Shown piece after piece: positions 1 to 10,552 of a stretch of DNA of 64,000 nt. Every line of letters begins with the position of its first letter. The stretch's first letter is position 1. A model generated the notes under the pieces. The model worked only from the letters and a program-made list of their open reading frames with translations, was not told the origin of the DNA and did no database searches. The translations under genes were made by a program, and so were the position numbers. Source of the stretch: Haliclystus octoradiatus (Eukaryota > Cnidaria > Staurozoa > Stauromedusae > Haliclystidae); assembly GCA_916610825.1 (NCBI GenBank), contig OU744446.1:34635833-34699832 (forward strand). The letters run 5' to 3'.

Positions 1-53
1 AATATAACGTGTCGGTGCTGGCGGCAGCTCGTGATATTAACAATAGACAGGAA

Positions 54-3000
54 ATGGACAACATCTCGATTGCCTCTTCAACAAAATCACGGTCTAGTAA
101 ATCGTCTAAATCTAGCAATATTTCACACCGATCGAGTATAAGACGGGCTGAACAAAGGATTGTAACAGCAAAATTGGAACTAGACGCAAAAATTGCTGAG
201 CAAAATGCAAACATCGCCATCGCCAATGCTAAATTAGTAGCAAGTAAAACGATCTCAGAAGCTCACGATATGCTAGATGATTTGCATGAAGAATTCCCTG
301 TTGGTGACAATTTATCAGCACGTGCCGGCTCTGTCGTTTCTATCAGTTCCGGACGTAATCATAGTAATTCAGCAAACAATAGGAATATATTAACAGACAA
401 TGAAATAGATAATAGTCTTTCGAACAAAAGCAAACAAGCGGTTAAAAGTTCTAATGAGAATATAAGCACAAGTTCGTCTTCTTCTATTGAAATAACAGCT
501 CTTCGTGAAGCTCTTTGTGCTGTTCAAAGGTTGAGTGCAACCAATGAATTACCGACGCCAGAAATAGTTAAATTCACCGGTAATCCTGTTGATTATCCGA
601 GATTTATCAATAGATTCACCGATCTAATTGACTCTAAGCCACTTGATGAGAATCAGAAATTTTCTCGCCTATTACAATTTTTAAGTGGACCTGCTCTAAA
701 GGCAGTGGAGGGTTTTGAAATCACAGGCCCAGGAAAATTAAAATCAGCAATAGATCGTTTAAAAAAGAAGTTCGGACAAAAACATGCCATTACTCATGCT
801 TGCCTGAAGGTGTTAACGGAAGGTCTTCCAATTAAAGCAAATGACAAATTAGCCTTCCAAACTCTTTCTGACAATGCAAATAGTGTTTATTCAACATTGA
901 AACATTTAGATTGTCTGTCGGAAATAAATACAGGTGTAATTGCAAAATTAAATGAAAGGATGCCTAGATATTTTCAGACTAGGTGGCAAAAGGTTGCCAA
1001 TAAGATTAGAAAAAGAAAGGATAGGCAGCCTACTTTGAAGGATTTCATTGAGGAATTGGATGATGAATCCGACGCCCTGAATGACCCTATATTTGTTGTG
1101 GCAGCTCCAATTTATAAGGATGTGACCGTTACTAAAAAGAAGGTAGATATTGTAACCAGGGCAACCACGTTAGCAACAACAGGGAACATAAAAAATTGTC
1201 CACTTTGTACAAACGAAAATCATTTAATGTACAAATGTGATGTTTTTAAGGAAAAAAGCATGGGGGAAAAAGTACAAATTATTAAGGATAACAACTTGTG
1301 CTTTGCTTGTTTACGAACAGGGCACATTTCTCGTAATTGCAATTTGTCTAAACCGTGCAAAGACTGCAATAATAAGCATAACACCCTTATACACCGATCT
1401 CCCCCTTCTCAGGAAAGTAGTAATTGTATCGAAATTATAAATAATTACACTGAAGGATGTAACTCAGCTAATACTGATGACTGTCATATTGATGAAACAT
1501 CTATGATGCAGATAATCCCAATTACTGTGTTTGGTTTAAATAATGTTGCTGTGACAACATATGCTTTGTTGGACTCAGGTTCTTCCGTGTCATTGTGTGA
1601 CAAAGATCTACATGACAGGTTAGGGATACAAGGTGAAATGAAGGAAATTTGCCTAACAACTGTCAATGGGGAAGGGAAGGGAGTTAGAACAGCCAACTGT
1701 AAAATAGTGATTTCCAAAGTGCTAGAGAATAATGAAACACCTCGTTATGATGACGAGGTTATTTTAAATTCTGTATGGGTTATCGAGAACCTAAATGTAG
1801 GAAATAAGGTTAAGCCATGGGAAATAAACTTGTCAAAGTACCGACACTTAAACGGCATAAATTTTCCTTTAGTTGAAATAGAAAAGGTTTCTATGTTAAT
1901 TGGTACCAACTGTCCTGATGCGTTGGTTCCTTTAGATAGTAGAAAAGGTGGGGCTACAGACCCATGGGCAGTAAAAACTAAGCTAGGTTGGTCACTGCTT
2001 GGTACAATATCTCAGTCTAATGATAACACATTTGTGCATGTTAACACAATTTCTGATGCTGTCAGCTTAAATCAACAGGTTGAAGGTTTTTGGTTGATTG
2101 ATCAGTACGGTACTTTATCTGCTGAAGATGATGGTCTATCTGTGGAAGACAATAGAGCATTAGAGATGATGAATTCTACTCTAAAGTTGGTAGAAGGGCA
2201 TTATCAACTGGGTCTACCTTGGAAGGATAAGAGTCTTTCTCTACCTAATAATTTTAATGTTGCAAAAAGAAGGCTAATGTACTTGAAGAAACGCCTTCAA
2301 AGAGATGAAGATCTAAGACTGGCATACCATGGTATTATCAACAAATACTTGGAGAAAGGGTATGCAGTCCGAAAAGGTGATACAGAGAAGGCAGAGAATG
2401 TTTCAAGATTGTGGTACCTTCCACATCATGCTGTACTATCACCTAAGAATCCAAAGAAGGTACGCATGGTTTTTGATGCGGCAGCAACATATGGTGAGGT
2501 TTCCCTTAATTCAAGTCTTCTTCAGGGTCCTGACTTGACAAATTCTTTGATAGGGGTCTTAACAAGGTTCAGATTAGGTAAATATGCATTTGTGAGTGAT
2601 ATCGAGGCAATGTTTTTACAGGTGAAAGTAGACCCTCGTGATTGTAACTCTTTAAGTTTCTTATGGTGGCCAGATGGCAATTTAGAGGCTGAGCCTGAAA
2701 CACTTCAAATGGTGTCTCACATTTTTGGTGCAGTAAGTTCTCCTTCCTGTGCAGCTTTTGCACTGAAACGCACTGCTATTGATAATAAAGAACATTTTTC
2801 AAAGGCGGCAGTTGATACCGTTCTTGAAAGTTTTTATGTAGATGATTGCCTCAAAGCTACTTCTCTCGAAGGAGAAGCAATTGCTCTAGCAAAAGAGGTG
2901 AAGCAGCTACTAAAGGTTGGCGGTTTCAACCTCACTAAATGGAACTCAAACAGTAGAAAACTGCTTTCAGAATTTTCAGAACAGGAGAGGTCATCACCAT

Positions 3001-5423
3001 TAGTTGATCTAGATTTGGATAAGTTAGGTGTTGGCAAAACTTTAGGTGTAAAATGGGACGTTGATAAAGATTGTTTTGGTTTCAGTTGCGATGTTAAGCA
3101 AAACCCCCCAACTAAGCGTGGTATATTGTCTACTGTTAGTTCTTTGTATGACCCTTTGGGAATGGCAAGTCCGTTCACTTTCAAGGCAAAATGTTTGTTA
3201 CAAGATTTGTGGCGCAGTGATTATGGTTGGGACACTGAACTGAAGGAGTCTCATCTCGTTACTTGGGAAAAATGGCTCATTGACTTGATCAAATTAGAGA
3301 AAGTAGAGTTAACAAGAAATATTCTACCATTATCACTTGATGTTTACTCTAAGGTGGAGTTACATGCCTTTTCAGATGCATCTCAAGTAGGGTATGGAGC
3401 AGTCATCTATTTGAGATTGGTAAATCAGGATTCTATCAGTTGCTCATTTGTGATAGGTAAGAATCGTCTTGCTCCTTTGAAAGAGATCAGTATTCCAAGA
3501 TTGGAATTACAAGCAGCGTTGACGTCGGTTAGATTGTGCTCAAAGATCTGCAGAGAGTTGAGATTGACTGATTCAACTTTGACATTCTGGACAGACTCGA
3601 CAACGGTGCTCAGTTACATCTCAAATGAAAGTAAACGATTCAAAGTTTATGTTGCGAATAGAGTAGGAGAGATTCGCGAGACAACAACAGCCAGTCAATG
3701 GAGGTATGTTGATTCTGCAAGTAATCCAGCTGATGATGTTTCGCGAGGGTTGTCCCCAGAAGAACTTGGTGCTGAAAGTAGATGGTTTGCAGGACCTGAT
3801 TTTCTACAGAAGGAGGAATCAGAATGGCCGGAAGATCCTCGTGTTATGCAATCATTAGTAAATGATCCTGAGGTTAAAGAAGATGCAAATGTTTGTCATA
3901 CAACTAGTCAAGTGAGTGAAACAGGTTTTGAAGAGAAATTGTTCAGTCGCTACTCCTCTTGGGATAAGCTTAATAGAACCGTTGCTTGGATACTCAGGTA
4001 TAAGGAGTATCTCAGATTCAAAGTAAGGTATAAGGATGAAAACATAAAACCTGCATTTTCTTTCGTCGATTATTTAAAGGTTTCAGAGCTCAAAACAGCA
4101 GAAAGTGTGATATTGAAGATTGTACAAGGTCAAAAATTTAGCAAAGAAATTTTTGCGTTAGAAAAAGGAAAATCATTGCCATCAAATAGCTCATTGTTGA
4201 AACTAAATCCATTTTTAGACAATGGGTTGCTTAGAGTTGGAGGTAGAATAAATCAAGCACAAGTTGCATTTACCTTTAAACATCCTGCGATTCTTCCGAA
4301 ATCACATCATATATCGAATTTATTGATTAAACATTGTCATACATCTATGAGTCATGTTGGACAACAATCGACATTGTCTTTGCTTCGTACCAAGTATTGG
4401 ATTATTAATGCTAGGAGTGCAGTTAGGAAATTAGTCAGAAACTGCATGACATGTATGAGATATGAGAGAAAGGTTGGCGAGCAATTGATGTCTTCCCTCC
4501 CTAAATCAAGAACGTTAGCGTTCAAGCCTCCATTCTTTCATTGTGGCGTAGATTATTTTGGCCCTCTTAAAGTTAAAAGAGGACGAGGAACTGAGAAAAG
4601 GTATGGATGCATATTTACATGTTTCAACACAAGGGCTGTACACTTGGAATTAGCGAATAGTTTAGAATCAGATTCATTTATTAATGCTCTCAGAAGGTTT
4701 GCAGCAAGAAGAGGCATGCCTAGTGTGATGCATAGTGACAATGGCACTAATTTTAAAGGTGCAGATAAAGAACTTAAAGAAAGTATTGCAGCAATGGACC
4801 AGAATAAAATTTCTAAATTTTTGTTATACAAGGCCTGTGAATGGGATTTCAATACCCCAACTGCTAGTCATCATGGAGGTATTTGGGAGAGATTAATTAG
4901 GTCGGTCAGGCAAATTATGAGGAAAGTTATAGGAAGCAGTCTTCTCACTGAAGAGACACTGCTTACAGTGTTGGTAGAAATAGAGTCACTGCTAAATTGC
5001 AGACCCCTAACCCCACTAAGTGATGACCCAATGGAGCTTGAAGCATTAACTCCAAACCACTTGTTAATGCAAAGTCAAGGACCACCATTACCTATTAGTA
5101 CTTTAGATAACGTGAAGTCTAATTACTGTAAACGTTGGCAACATGTCCAAGTGCTTGTCAATCATTTCTGGAATCGATGGGTTAAGGAGTACCTCCCTCT
5201 TCTGCAAGAACGCAAGAAATGGAGTACGAAGAAGGATAATTTTGCATTAGATAGTTTGGTATTAGTCTTGGATGAGTCAGTACACAGATGTCAGTGGCCG
5301 TTAGGCAGGATTGTTAAAATTTACCATGGTCGTGATGGCTGTGTAAGAACAGTACAAGTTAAGACAAGGTTTTCAATGTTAACCAGACCTATTACAAAAG
5401 TATGTAGCTTGGAAGAAGTTTAA
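54..5423 (+). CDS. BEL/Pao LTR retrotransposon gag-pol polyprotein, intact
   Basis: One uninterrupted frame encodes gag, protease, reverse transcriptase, RNase H and integrase, the replication proteins of a BEL/Pao retrotransposon. The frame is open to the left edge; the first ATG is at 54, giving about 1789 aa. Reading order (residues counted from base 9): Ser/Lys-rich N-terminus; DUF1759-type gag around 180-340; Cys-rich knuckles around 398-460 (CFACLRTGHISRNC); aspartic protease with DSGSS near 521; RT with YVDD near 942; RNase H with HAFSDAS near 1118 and FWTDS near 1192; His/Cys integrase zinc finger around 1432-1480; integrase core with GVDYFGP near 1512, HSDNG near 1575 and the Glu of GIWERL near 1625; DUF5641-like C-terminus. 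No frameshift or internal stop is seen, so the copy looks young. The 5' LTR and primer-binding site lie off the window. Confidence 0.95.
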   Translation: MDNISIASSTKSRSSKSSKSSNISHRSSIRRAEQRIVTAKLELDAKIAEQNANIAIANAKLVASKTISEAHDMLDDLHEEFPVGDNLSARAGSVVSISSGRNHSNSANNRNILTDNEIDNSLSNKSKQAVKSSNENISTSSSSSIEITALREALCAVQRLSATNELPTPEIVKFTGNPVDYPRFINRFTDLIDSKPLDENQKFSRLLQFLSGPALKAVEGFEITGPGKLKSAIDRLKKKFGQKHAITHACLKVLTEGLPIKANDKLAFQTLSDNANSVYSTLKHLDCLSEINTGVIAKLNERMPRYFQTRWQKVANKIRKRKDRQPTLKDFIEELDDESDALNDPIFVVAAPIYKDVTVTKKKVDIVTRATTLATTGNIKNCPLCTNENHLMYKCDVFKEKSMGEKVQIIKDNNLCFACLRTGHISRNCNLSKPCKDCNNKHNTLIHRSPPSQESSNCIEIINNYTEGCNSANTDDCHIDETSMMQIIPITVFGLNNVAVTTYALLDSGSSVSLCDKDLHDRLGIQGEMKEICLTTVNGEGKGVRTANCKIVISKVLENNETPRYDDEVILNSVWVIENLNVGNKVKPWEINLSKYRHLNGINFPLVEIEKVSMLIGTNCPDALVPLDSRKGGATDPWAVKTKLGWSLLGTISQSNDNTFVHVNTISDAVSLNQQVEGFWLIDQYGTLSAEDDGLSVEDNRALEMMNSTLKLVEGHYQLGLPWKDKSLSLPNNFNVAKRRLMYLKKRLQRDEDLRLAYHGIINKYLEKGYAVRKGDTEKAENVSRLWYLPHHAVLSPKNPKKVRMVFDAAATYGEVSLNSSLLQGPDLTNSLIGVLTRFRLGKYAFVSDIEAMFLQVKVDPRDCNSLSFLWWPDGNLEAEPETLQMVSHIFGAVSSPSCAAFALKRTAIDNKEHFSKAAVDTVLESFYVDDCLKATSLEGEAIALAKEVKQLLKVGGFNLTKWNSNSRKLLSEFSEQERSSPLVDLDLDKLGVGKTLGVKWDVDKDCFGFSCDVKQNPPTKRGILSTVSSLYDPLGMASPFTFKAKCLLQDLWRSDYGWDTELKESHLVTWEKWLIDLIKLEKVELTRNILPLSLDVYSKVELHAFSDASQVGYGAVIYLRLVNQDSISCSFVIGKNRLAPLKEISIPRLELQAALTSVRLCSKICRELRLTDSTLTFWTDSTTVLSYISNESKRFKVYVANRVGEIRETTTASQWRYVDSASNPADDVSRGLSPEELGAESRWFAGPDFLQKEESEWPEDPRVMQSLVNDPEVKEDANVCHTTSQVSETGFEEKLFSRYSSWDKLNRTVAWILRYKEYLRFKVRYKDENIKPAFSFVDYLKVSELKTAESVILKIVQGQKFSKEIFALEKGKSLPSNSSLLKLNPFLDNGLLRVGGRINQAQVAFTFKHPAILPKSHHISNLLIKHCHTSMSHVGQQSTLSLLRTKYWIINARSAVRKLVRNCMTCMRYERKVGEQLMSSLPKSRTLAFKPPFFHCGVDYFGPLKVKRGRGTEKRYGCIFTCFNTRAVHLELANSLESDSFINALRRFAARRGMPSVMHSDNGTNFKGADKELKESIAAMDQNKISKFLLYKACEWDFNTPTASHHGGIWERLIRSVRQIMRKVIGSSLLTEETLLTVLVEIESLLNCRPLTPLSDDPMELEALTPNHLLMQSQGPPLPISTLDNVKSNYCKRWQHVQVLVNHFWNRWVKEYLPLLQERKKWSTKKDNFALDSLVLVLDESVHRCQWPLGRIVKIYHGRDGCVRTVQVKTRFSMLTRPITKVCSLEEV

Positions 5424-5446
5424 GTGAACCAGTGTTAGAAAAAACA

Positions 5447-5484
5447 AAAAAAACAAAAAAAACAAAAAAAAATATATATATAAT

Positions 5485-5548
<64 letters not shown>
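5447..5548. repeat. A-rich tract and (TAA)n microsatellite
   Basis: An A-rich stretch is followed by about 21 TAA units, between the BEL/Pao stop codon and the probable 3' LTR. It probably expanded inside the untranslated part of the element. Confidence 0.85.
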
Positions 5549-5551
<3 letters not shown>

Positions 5552-5776
5552 GAAAATATAAAAGTACAAAAATAAATATAAATTGATTATAAAAATGTTA
5601 AAGTTTAGAAGCTAGTTATATCAGTGTGTATTATTAAATAGATTTAAAGATTTAGAAATGTTAAGGTAATTTTATTTGTATTATTGTTCATTTATTGTTC
5701 AATTTAATTATCTTTGTATTAGACATTGTATTTAGATTTAGTTATGAGAACCCGAGTGTTCTCATGGGGGTCGGTA

Positions 5777-6199
5777 TGTTACCTCTGTGGGTAACAGGAA
5801 ATGTTGTCACGTGACAACGCCCTTTTTCTGTAATTAGGGTTTAGTTTTCTGTAATATTTGTTGTTGTATTGTGATCTCCGTTGAGATAGGAGTATTGAAA
5901 GTAGAAATAATTTAATTTGCAACCAAAGTGTTTAAACTGTTGTTCAGTGTTATTTGTGAAGATAAACCAAGGTATTTATTCATTTTATTGTTAATTGTTA
6001 TTAATTGTTATTTACTGATTATGAATATTTAATGTTATACTAATTGTTATTGTTATCTTATTTTAGAAAACCGTTCATTATTATATTATTCATTTGTTGA
6101 CGAATAGAGATTTGAAAATATCACTGCTGTTTTATTGCTTCAACTCTATTAACTTGAATAAGAGCGCGTGTTTCTGTTTCAAAATATACTGGTACAACA
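5777..6199 (+). repeat. Probable 3' LTR of the BEL/Pao element
   Basis: A purine-rich run (ATGGGGGTCGG, a possible polypurine tract) precedes TGTTACC at 5777. The matching inverted end GGTACAACA finishes at 6199, which gives a 423-bp LTR with TG...CA ends. The right boundary is inferred, because the 5' LTR is outside the window and cannot be compared. Confidence 0.6.
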
Positions 6200-6450
6200 A
6201 CGTTTAAAAAGTGTTCAAACATTTCAGAGATTTCCTCTTCTCTGATGTTTCTGGACTTTCAGTATCAGGATCATCCATTTTCTCAAACGCTGACCTTCAA
6301 CTTGAAATCCAACCAGTATAAATTTACATTTAACAATAATTTAATCAAAAACATACATAGAGTTACCAAACAGAACATCAGCGTACTGTGTAGGCCTATC
6401 AGTAACATCTCTCCCGTTGAAGGGAGTCCACAATTTTGATTTAAACACAT

Positions 6451-6632
6451 TACAGTCAAACCTGTTATAACGGTCACCTCTATACAGTGGCCAACTGTCT
6501 ATAGTGGTCACTATTTCAAGATCTAAAATAGTACTTTCTATTGAATCAAACCTACTATATAAAGGCCACCTGTCTATAGTGGTCAATCTATCTATCTCTC
6601 TTAATTGACCATTATATACAGGTTTCACTGTC
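6451..6632. mobile_element. MITE-like element, family A copy 1
   Basis: About 180 bp starting TACAGTCAAACCTGTTATAA and ending with the inverse (ACAGGTTTCACTGT). Internal GGTCACCTCTATACAG and CTGTCTATAGTGGTCA blocks match the copy at 8707. The TACAGT ends suggest a TA target duplication, as for Tc1/mariner/pogo-type non-autonomous elements. It lies in caspase intron 4, just downstream of exon 4. Confidence 0.7.
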
Positions 6633-6652
6633 TACATAATTAGAATACTCAC

Positions 6653-6803
6653 CATGACCCAGCAGCAGAATTCCTCCATGAATAATATCCTGGTACAGTT
6701 GAATAAGCAAACAAAAAATCTGATTCTGAAGGTAATGATATATCATTTGTTCGTTCATCAACAGGACCATCAGTAGCATCAACAGAATCCATGTAATCAG
6801 AAC
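6653..6803 (-). CDS. Caspase exon 4: inter-subunit linker and start of p10
   Basis: Acceptor TTTTTCAG at 6804-6805, donor GTGAGT at 6647-6652. Phase fits exon 3 (G|GT, Gly) and the exon ends TG|, expecting a Trp. It codes an acidic linker with several Asp residues, the usual site of p20/p10 cleavage, then the p10 opening [20 protein letters not shown] and RNSAAGSW, matching the substrate-pocket strand of caspases. The following p10 core (helices and the KQIPC-like end) is not found between here and the BEL/Pao LTR. A short open stretch on the minus strand near 6205-6280 is not convincing as the last exon. Confidence 0.85.
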
Positions 6804-7029
6804 CTGAAAAATATTAACAATAATTTACAATTTACTGAATACTGAATAGATTGCCTGATGATCACCTTGGCATGAAACTTTGAGTAGCAAACATGACTGT
6901 CTGATTTTTGACTTCATATTTTATATATCATTCAAAATTCTGCCATTCAAAAGCATTGAGTCCTATGTTCCTTCAGTAAGACAACTTACAACATATAACT
7001 TACATTTTATAAATTTTATCAATATTAGA

Positions 7030-7219
7030 TACAGTCAAACTTGCTTAATATCTCCCCTCTTGTACAGACAAAAAGCGGGACATTAAGCGACGTAGGATTT
7101 TAAGCGACGTGGGATTATGAGAGCTTGCATGGAGAATGAAAACTAGAAATCAGTTTTATGTGGGGATATAAAGCAAGGTGGGATATTAAAAGAGGGGATA
7201 TTAACAGAGTTCGACTGTA
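7030..7219. mobile_element. MITE-like element, family B
   Basis: 190 bp with TACAGTCAAACTTGCTTAAT at the left and GAGTTCGACTGTA at the right as inverted ends. The outer ends resemble family A but the interior differs, with several GGGATATTA/GGGACATTAAG-type blocks. TA probably duplicated on insertion. It lies in caspase intron 3. Confidence 0.65.
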
Positions 7220-7380
7220 ATGGTTTTGGAGTGTATAACTATGGAATAAAATGAAACCTATATATAAAAGCCATGTTGTCAAGTTCTAGATAAGTTTACC
7301 CCTATGGGCATGTGAAATTTGTACACAGGGTTGAATTAATAGAATAATGATTTTAGAGTTGTGCATGGTATCAGACATGT

Positions 7381-7544
7381 TCCGACAAAAATGGGGATCC
7401 TGGGATCCTAGATCCTGGAAGGCTAGACAAAATTCAGAAGAAAATTGATGTTTTTAATGATTTTCTGGTCAAACATTAACAAGAAAATTCAGAAGAAAAA
7501 CTTGAAATGCCCCTAGAATTCCAGAAGGCTGAACCTTTGTCGGA
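7381..7544. mobile_element. Short inverted-end repeat, family C copy 1
   Basis: 164 bp starting TCCGACAAAA and ending TTTGTCGGA. It is almost the same sequence as 11757-11921. Internal GGGATCCTGGGATCCTAGAT and AATTCAGAAGAAAA (twice). No coding capacity; a non-autonomous DNA element in the caspase intron. Confidence 0.65.
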
Positions 7545-8194
7545 CCATGGTATCAGAATTCCAGGAAATTGACATCTGAATTTGGAAATTGACATCTATT
7601 TGAAATACGAATCCGATCTGATCCGAATGTCAAGATTAAAAAATAAAATTGTCGATGTTTCAATTTGACTGTTATAGACAGTAATTATTATTTATATTGA
7701 CACTACAGTTTCTTAATCATCAGAATAACATCGTTTGATTAAGTCTAGATACAAGATATGTTGTTGAAGACAATAAAACTGCAAAAACAATGGAAAAATA
7801 GTTTCAGAATCTCGATTAATTCGACATAAAAATATCAATCCGAATCCGACCAAAAATCTGATCAGATTCAGATTCGAGTCGGATTCACACATCTTTATGG
7901 TTTACAATGCTTTTTTATATTACTGAAACACCCACTGCAGGCTATAAAAGATGATCGACTGACCGTGTATCACTGTAGAAGACGTAAATGTTTTGCCAGA
8001 CACTGATATACAGCTGTACTTTGATATAAAACTGGTTATGTTTGTATACAAAATACAAAAACAATTTAAAATAAAGAAGGAATCAATTAATTATAAAATA
8101 CATTAGTAGATCAAAAGAAAAATGATCAGTAGAGCTCATAGTCAGATGTTTCCAAAAATGTTTTTATGAAAGAAATATTCATGTTTGATCTTAC

Positions 8195-8680
8195 CTTGGC
8201 AGGCTTGAAAAAAGAACAGCTTGGGTTTGCCAGCAAGATTTGATCCCCGAAAGAAACCAGTTAATTCTCTAATATCAATGGTACCATCAGTACCGTATAT
8301 GACACCCTCTTGTCCATGGCTCAATACTGAACATGCGAGGCAACTATATTTACTAAAATCCAGTTGGGATGTTTGTTTCATAACTTTTCTCATTTCGTAA
8401 ACACTCAAATTTCTATAAGGTTGTACAACAAAGCCCAAATCTATGAAGAGAGCTTCTAATTTTGATGCGTCGACATCTGTACCGTTTCTTGGATACCCTT
8501 CCATGCCTGACGATGGTAAGAAATCTCGATTGTTAATAATTATCATGACACCACGTGGATGTGTTTTCATTGGATAAAATGAATCAGAATCATGGGACGT
8601 ATGTGTTTGTTCAGGAGTTGGAAATTGGGATGGTTTTGATTCAATTTCTTTGCCTTTGAAAATGCCACTTAAACGTCCAT
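8195..8680 (-). CDS. Caspase exon 3: p20 catalytic subunit
   Basis: Codes residues about 131-292. The p20 fold is clear: YPM...RG with the P1-Asp-binding Arg near the start of the domain, NGTDVDA, catalytic His in SHGQEG (about residue 252) and catalytic Cys in QACQG (about residue 291). LVGKPK-type sequence (LAGKPKLFFF) precedes the Cys. The wording of this domain is closest to executioner caspases 3 and 7, unlike the initiator-type CARD. The acceptor is TTTGTAG at 8681 and the donor GTAAG at 8191-8194, directly after the first base of the Gly in QACQG. The pentapeptide is QACQG rather than the usual QACRG. Confidence 0.92.
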
Positions 8681-8706
8681 CTACAAACAAAAACAGGAAA
8701 ACTCAA

Positions 8707-8886
8707 TACAGTCGAACCTCTTATAACGGTCACCTCTATACAGCGGCCATCTGTGTATAGTGGTCACTCTTGCAATGTCTAAAATAGTATTTTCTATTGA
8801 ATCAAACATGTATATAAAGGCCACCTGTCTATAGTGGTCAATTTTCTACCTCTGCTAGCTGGCCGTTATATACAGGTTTCACTGTA
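8707..8886. mobile_element. MITE-like element, family A copy 2
   Basis: 180 bp, TACAGTCGAACCTCTTATAA to ACAGGTTTCACTGTA. Homologous along its length to 6451-6632, with better preserved ends. It lies 26 bp upstream of the caspase exon 3 acceptor, inside intron 2. Confidence 0.75.
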
Positions 8887-9178
8887 TATCTATTTTAAGC
8901 ACGTTTGGAACAGTCAACACCATTTGGAAAATTGAGACAAAGATAAGGCCACTCTCTATATTTTTCAAAATGTCGTGAGATTATCAACAGAGCCTGGTTG
9001 CTAATAATTTTGCTCGTGTTGCCATGGTAACATTTGAGAAGTATAAAATTTCCTGTTAAAGTACTGTTTTGCAAATAATTCAAATAGTAATCTGGGTGCT
9101 CCTATGTATTTTTCATTGTCACCTTTCAAGTATACTTTAACAACTATACCATAGTTACAAAATTTGGGAATTTTCCTT

Positions 9179-9388
9179 CATGCAAAATTTATTGATGTAT
9201 GTTACACTTTCCAATTATCTACTTATATTAATAATACTGTCTGTTTATATATCACAATATTTCGATATTTCGATATTTCTGTGTCTGTCCGCGACTTATG
9301 TACGTCTTACTGGCGATATAATACGGATAATCCGTTGTCGGGAAATTATGCAAAATTTATTGATGTATGTTACACTTTCCAATTATAA
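9179..9388. repeat. Dispersed repeat D copy 1 with a short direct duplication
   Basis: A 37-bp block beginning ATGCAAAATTTATTGATG occurs at 9179 and again at 9350, flanking a module (GTCCGCGACTTATGTACGTC ... GATAATCCGTTGTCGGGAAA) that recurs at 30240-30345 and, reversed, at 52600-52720 and 55610-55750. No protein or RNA function is visible. Confidence 0.6.
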
Positions 9389-9771
9389 TATTCAGAGTTT
9401 TGCACTCTTAAATTATTATTCTGAAATTTAAAAGAAAATTTGACAAAGGCAAATTTTGGCTCCAGTGTTCCAAACATCCTTAAAGTATACATTCTGGATG
9501 TTGGTCTGTAATCAATTGACAATTAGATCGAGAACACAAATAGATGTATATGTTTCTATTGCATTTTAATTTTGCGTGATCAATACCTCTCAAAAAGTGC
9601 ATTTGATGCAACAAGTTGGTGTCTCATTCTTTTTCTCTGACAGGAACCCGTTTATTTTCTATAAAAAACGTTTTACACCACAATAACACTAAACGTTTCA
9701 AGTTTTGAGGAAAACGGCCAAACTAGATCACAATCTGCTTCAAGAAGTATTGTTTCTTTTAATCAATGAAA

Positions 9772-10122
9772 TGACTATTTGACCGGCAGTCACAGCCATT
9801 ATGGATTCCGCTGCGCCTGCGCAGATAGTAAATTACTCAATCACATGCTTTACTCGTCCCAGGGTTAGCGTTAGGGTCCCATCACTTGATAACCACCCAG
9901 TCGTGGTTAAATTCGTTTTTGTTTCATCAACTTTCGACGGCATAGCGCATTGGCAGTGCGTCTGACTAGTGTGCACATCATGCTGGTTCAAATCCAGGTC
10001 GATCCAAATTTTTAACTTATTTTCATAATTTATGTTATAAAGTATTTATTTATAAGTTACTGTTAGTTCATAATATGCATGTGTTGCTATTCATAATGGC
10101 TGGGACTGCCAGTCAAATAGTT
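9772..10122. mobile_element. Composite inverted-repeat/tRNA-like element, family E copy A
   Basis: About 350 bp bounded by inverted ends (TGACTATTTGACCGGCAGTC at the left, GACTGCCAGTCAAATAG at the right, arms about 34 bp). The interior holds a GGGTTAGCGTTAGGG stretch, a conserved CACTTGATAACCACCCAGTC block, and a tRNA-like segment. It lies in caspase intron 2. Copy B is at 10553. Confidence 0.7.
9936..10006 (+). ncRNA. tRNA-like segment inside family E copy A
   Basis: GGCATAGCGCATTGGCAGTG resembles box A and D arm, and GGTTCAAATCC is a perfect box B; CTGGTTCAAATCCAG can form a T arm. No convincing acceptor stem is seen, so this is a tRNA-derived pol III promoter relic rather than a working tRNA. 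Confidence 0.5.
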
Positions 10123-10552
10123 ACAGCGTTAAATCTATATCTTTAACCGTCATACCCTTGAATATTTAAAATTATGATGCATCAATTTGACTTGGGTTAT
10201 AAATATTACACAATGTTTTGAATACTAATATATTTTTAAAGGAATGAGCATTGATTGAGTTTTAATTGGTAAGATTATTACCAGGAAATATTCTTAAATG
10301 CATCAAATTGACCACAGTGCATTACAGGCTCCAAGTTGAAAACGAAATGCCATTTTTCCGGCCCCAAGTAGTAGTACGTGCAGATTCCCAGAGCGAGCAC
10401 AAAGGATTGAGTTGTCATCATGCATCAAAGCATCAGAGAATGCATCAAAGGATATCAGTCAATTTGATGCATTTTAAGAGTTTTGATACAATGGAGGCAA
10501 TTATCTATATGACATAATGAATAATAACCAAATCCATTATATAAAACGAAGT

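Noticed and set aside
6205-6300. Minus-strand open stretch (FEKMDDPDTESP...) as a last caspase exon
   Set aside because: Slight likeness to the end of caspase p10, but no p10 core before it, an in-frame stop just upstream, and no KQIPC-like motif.
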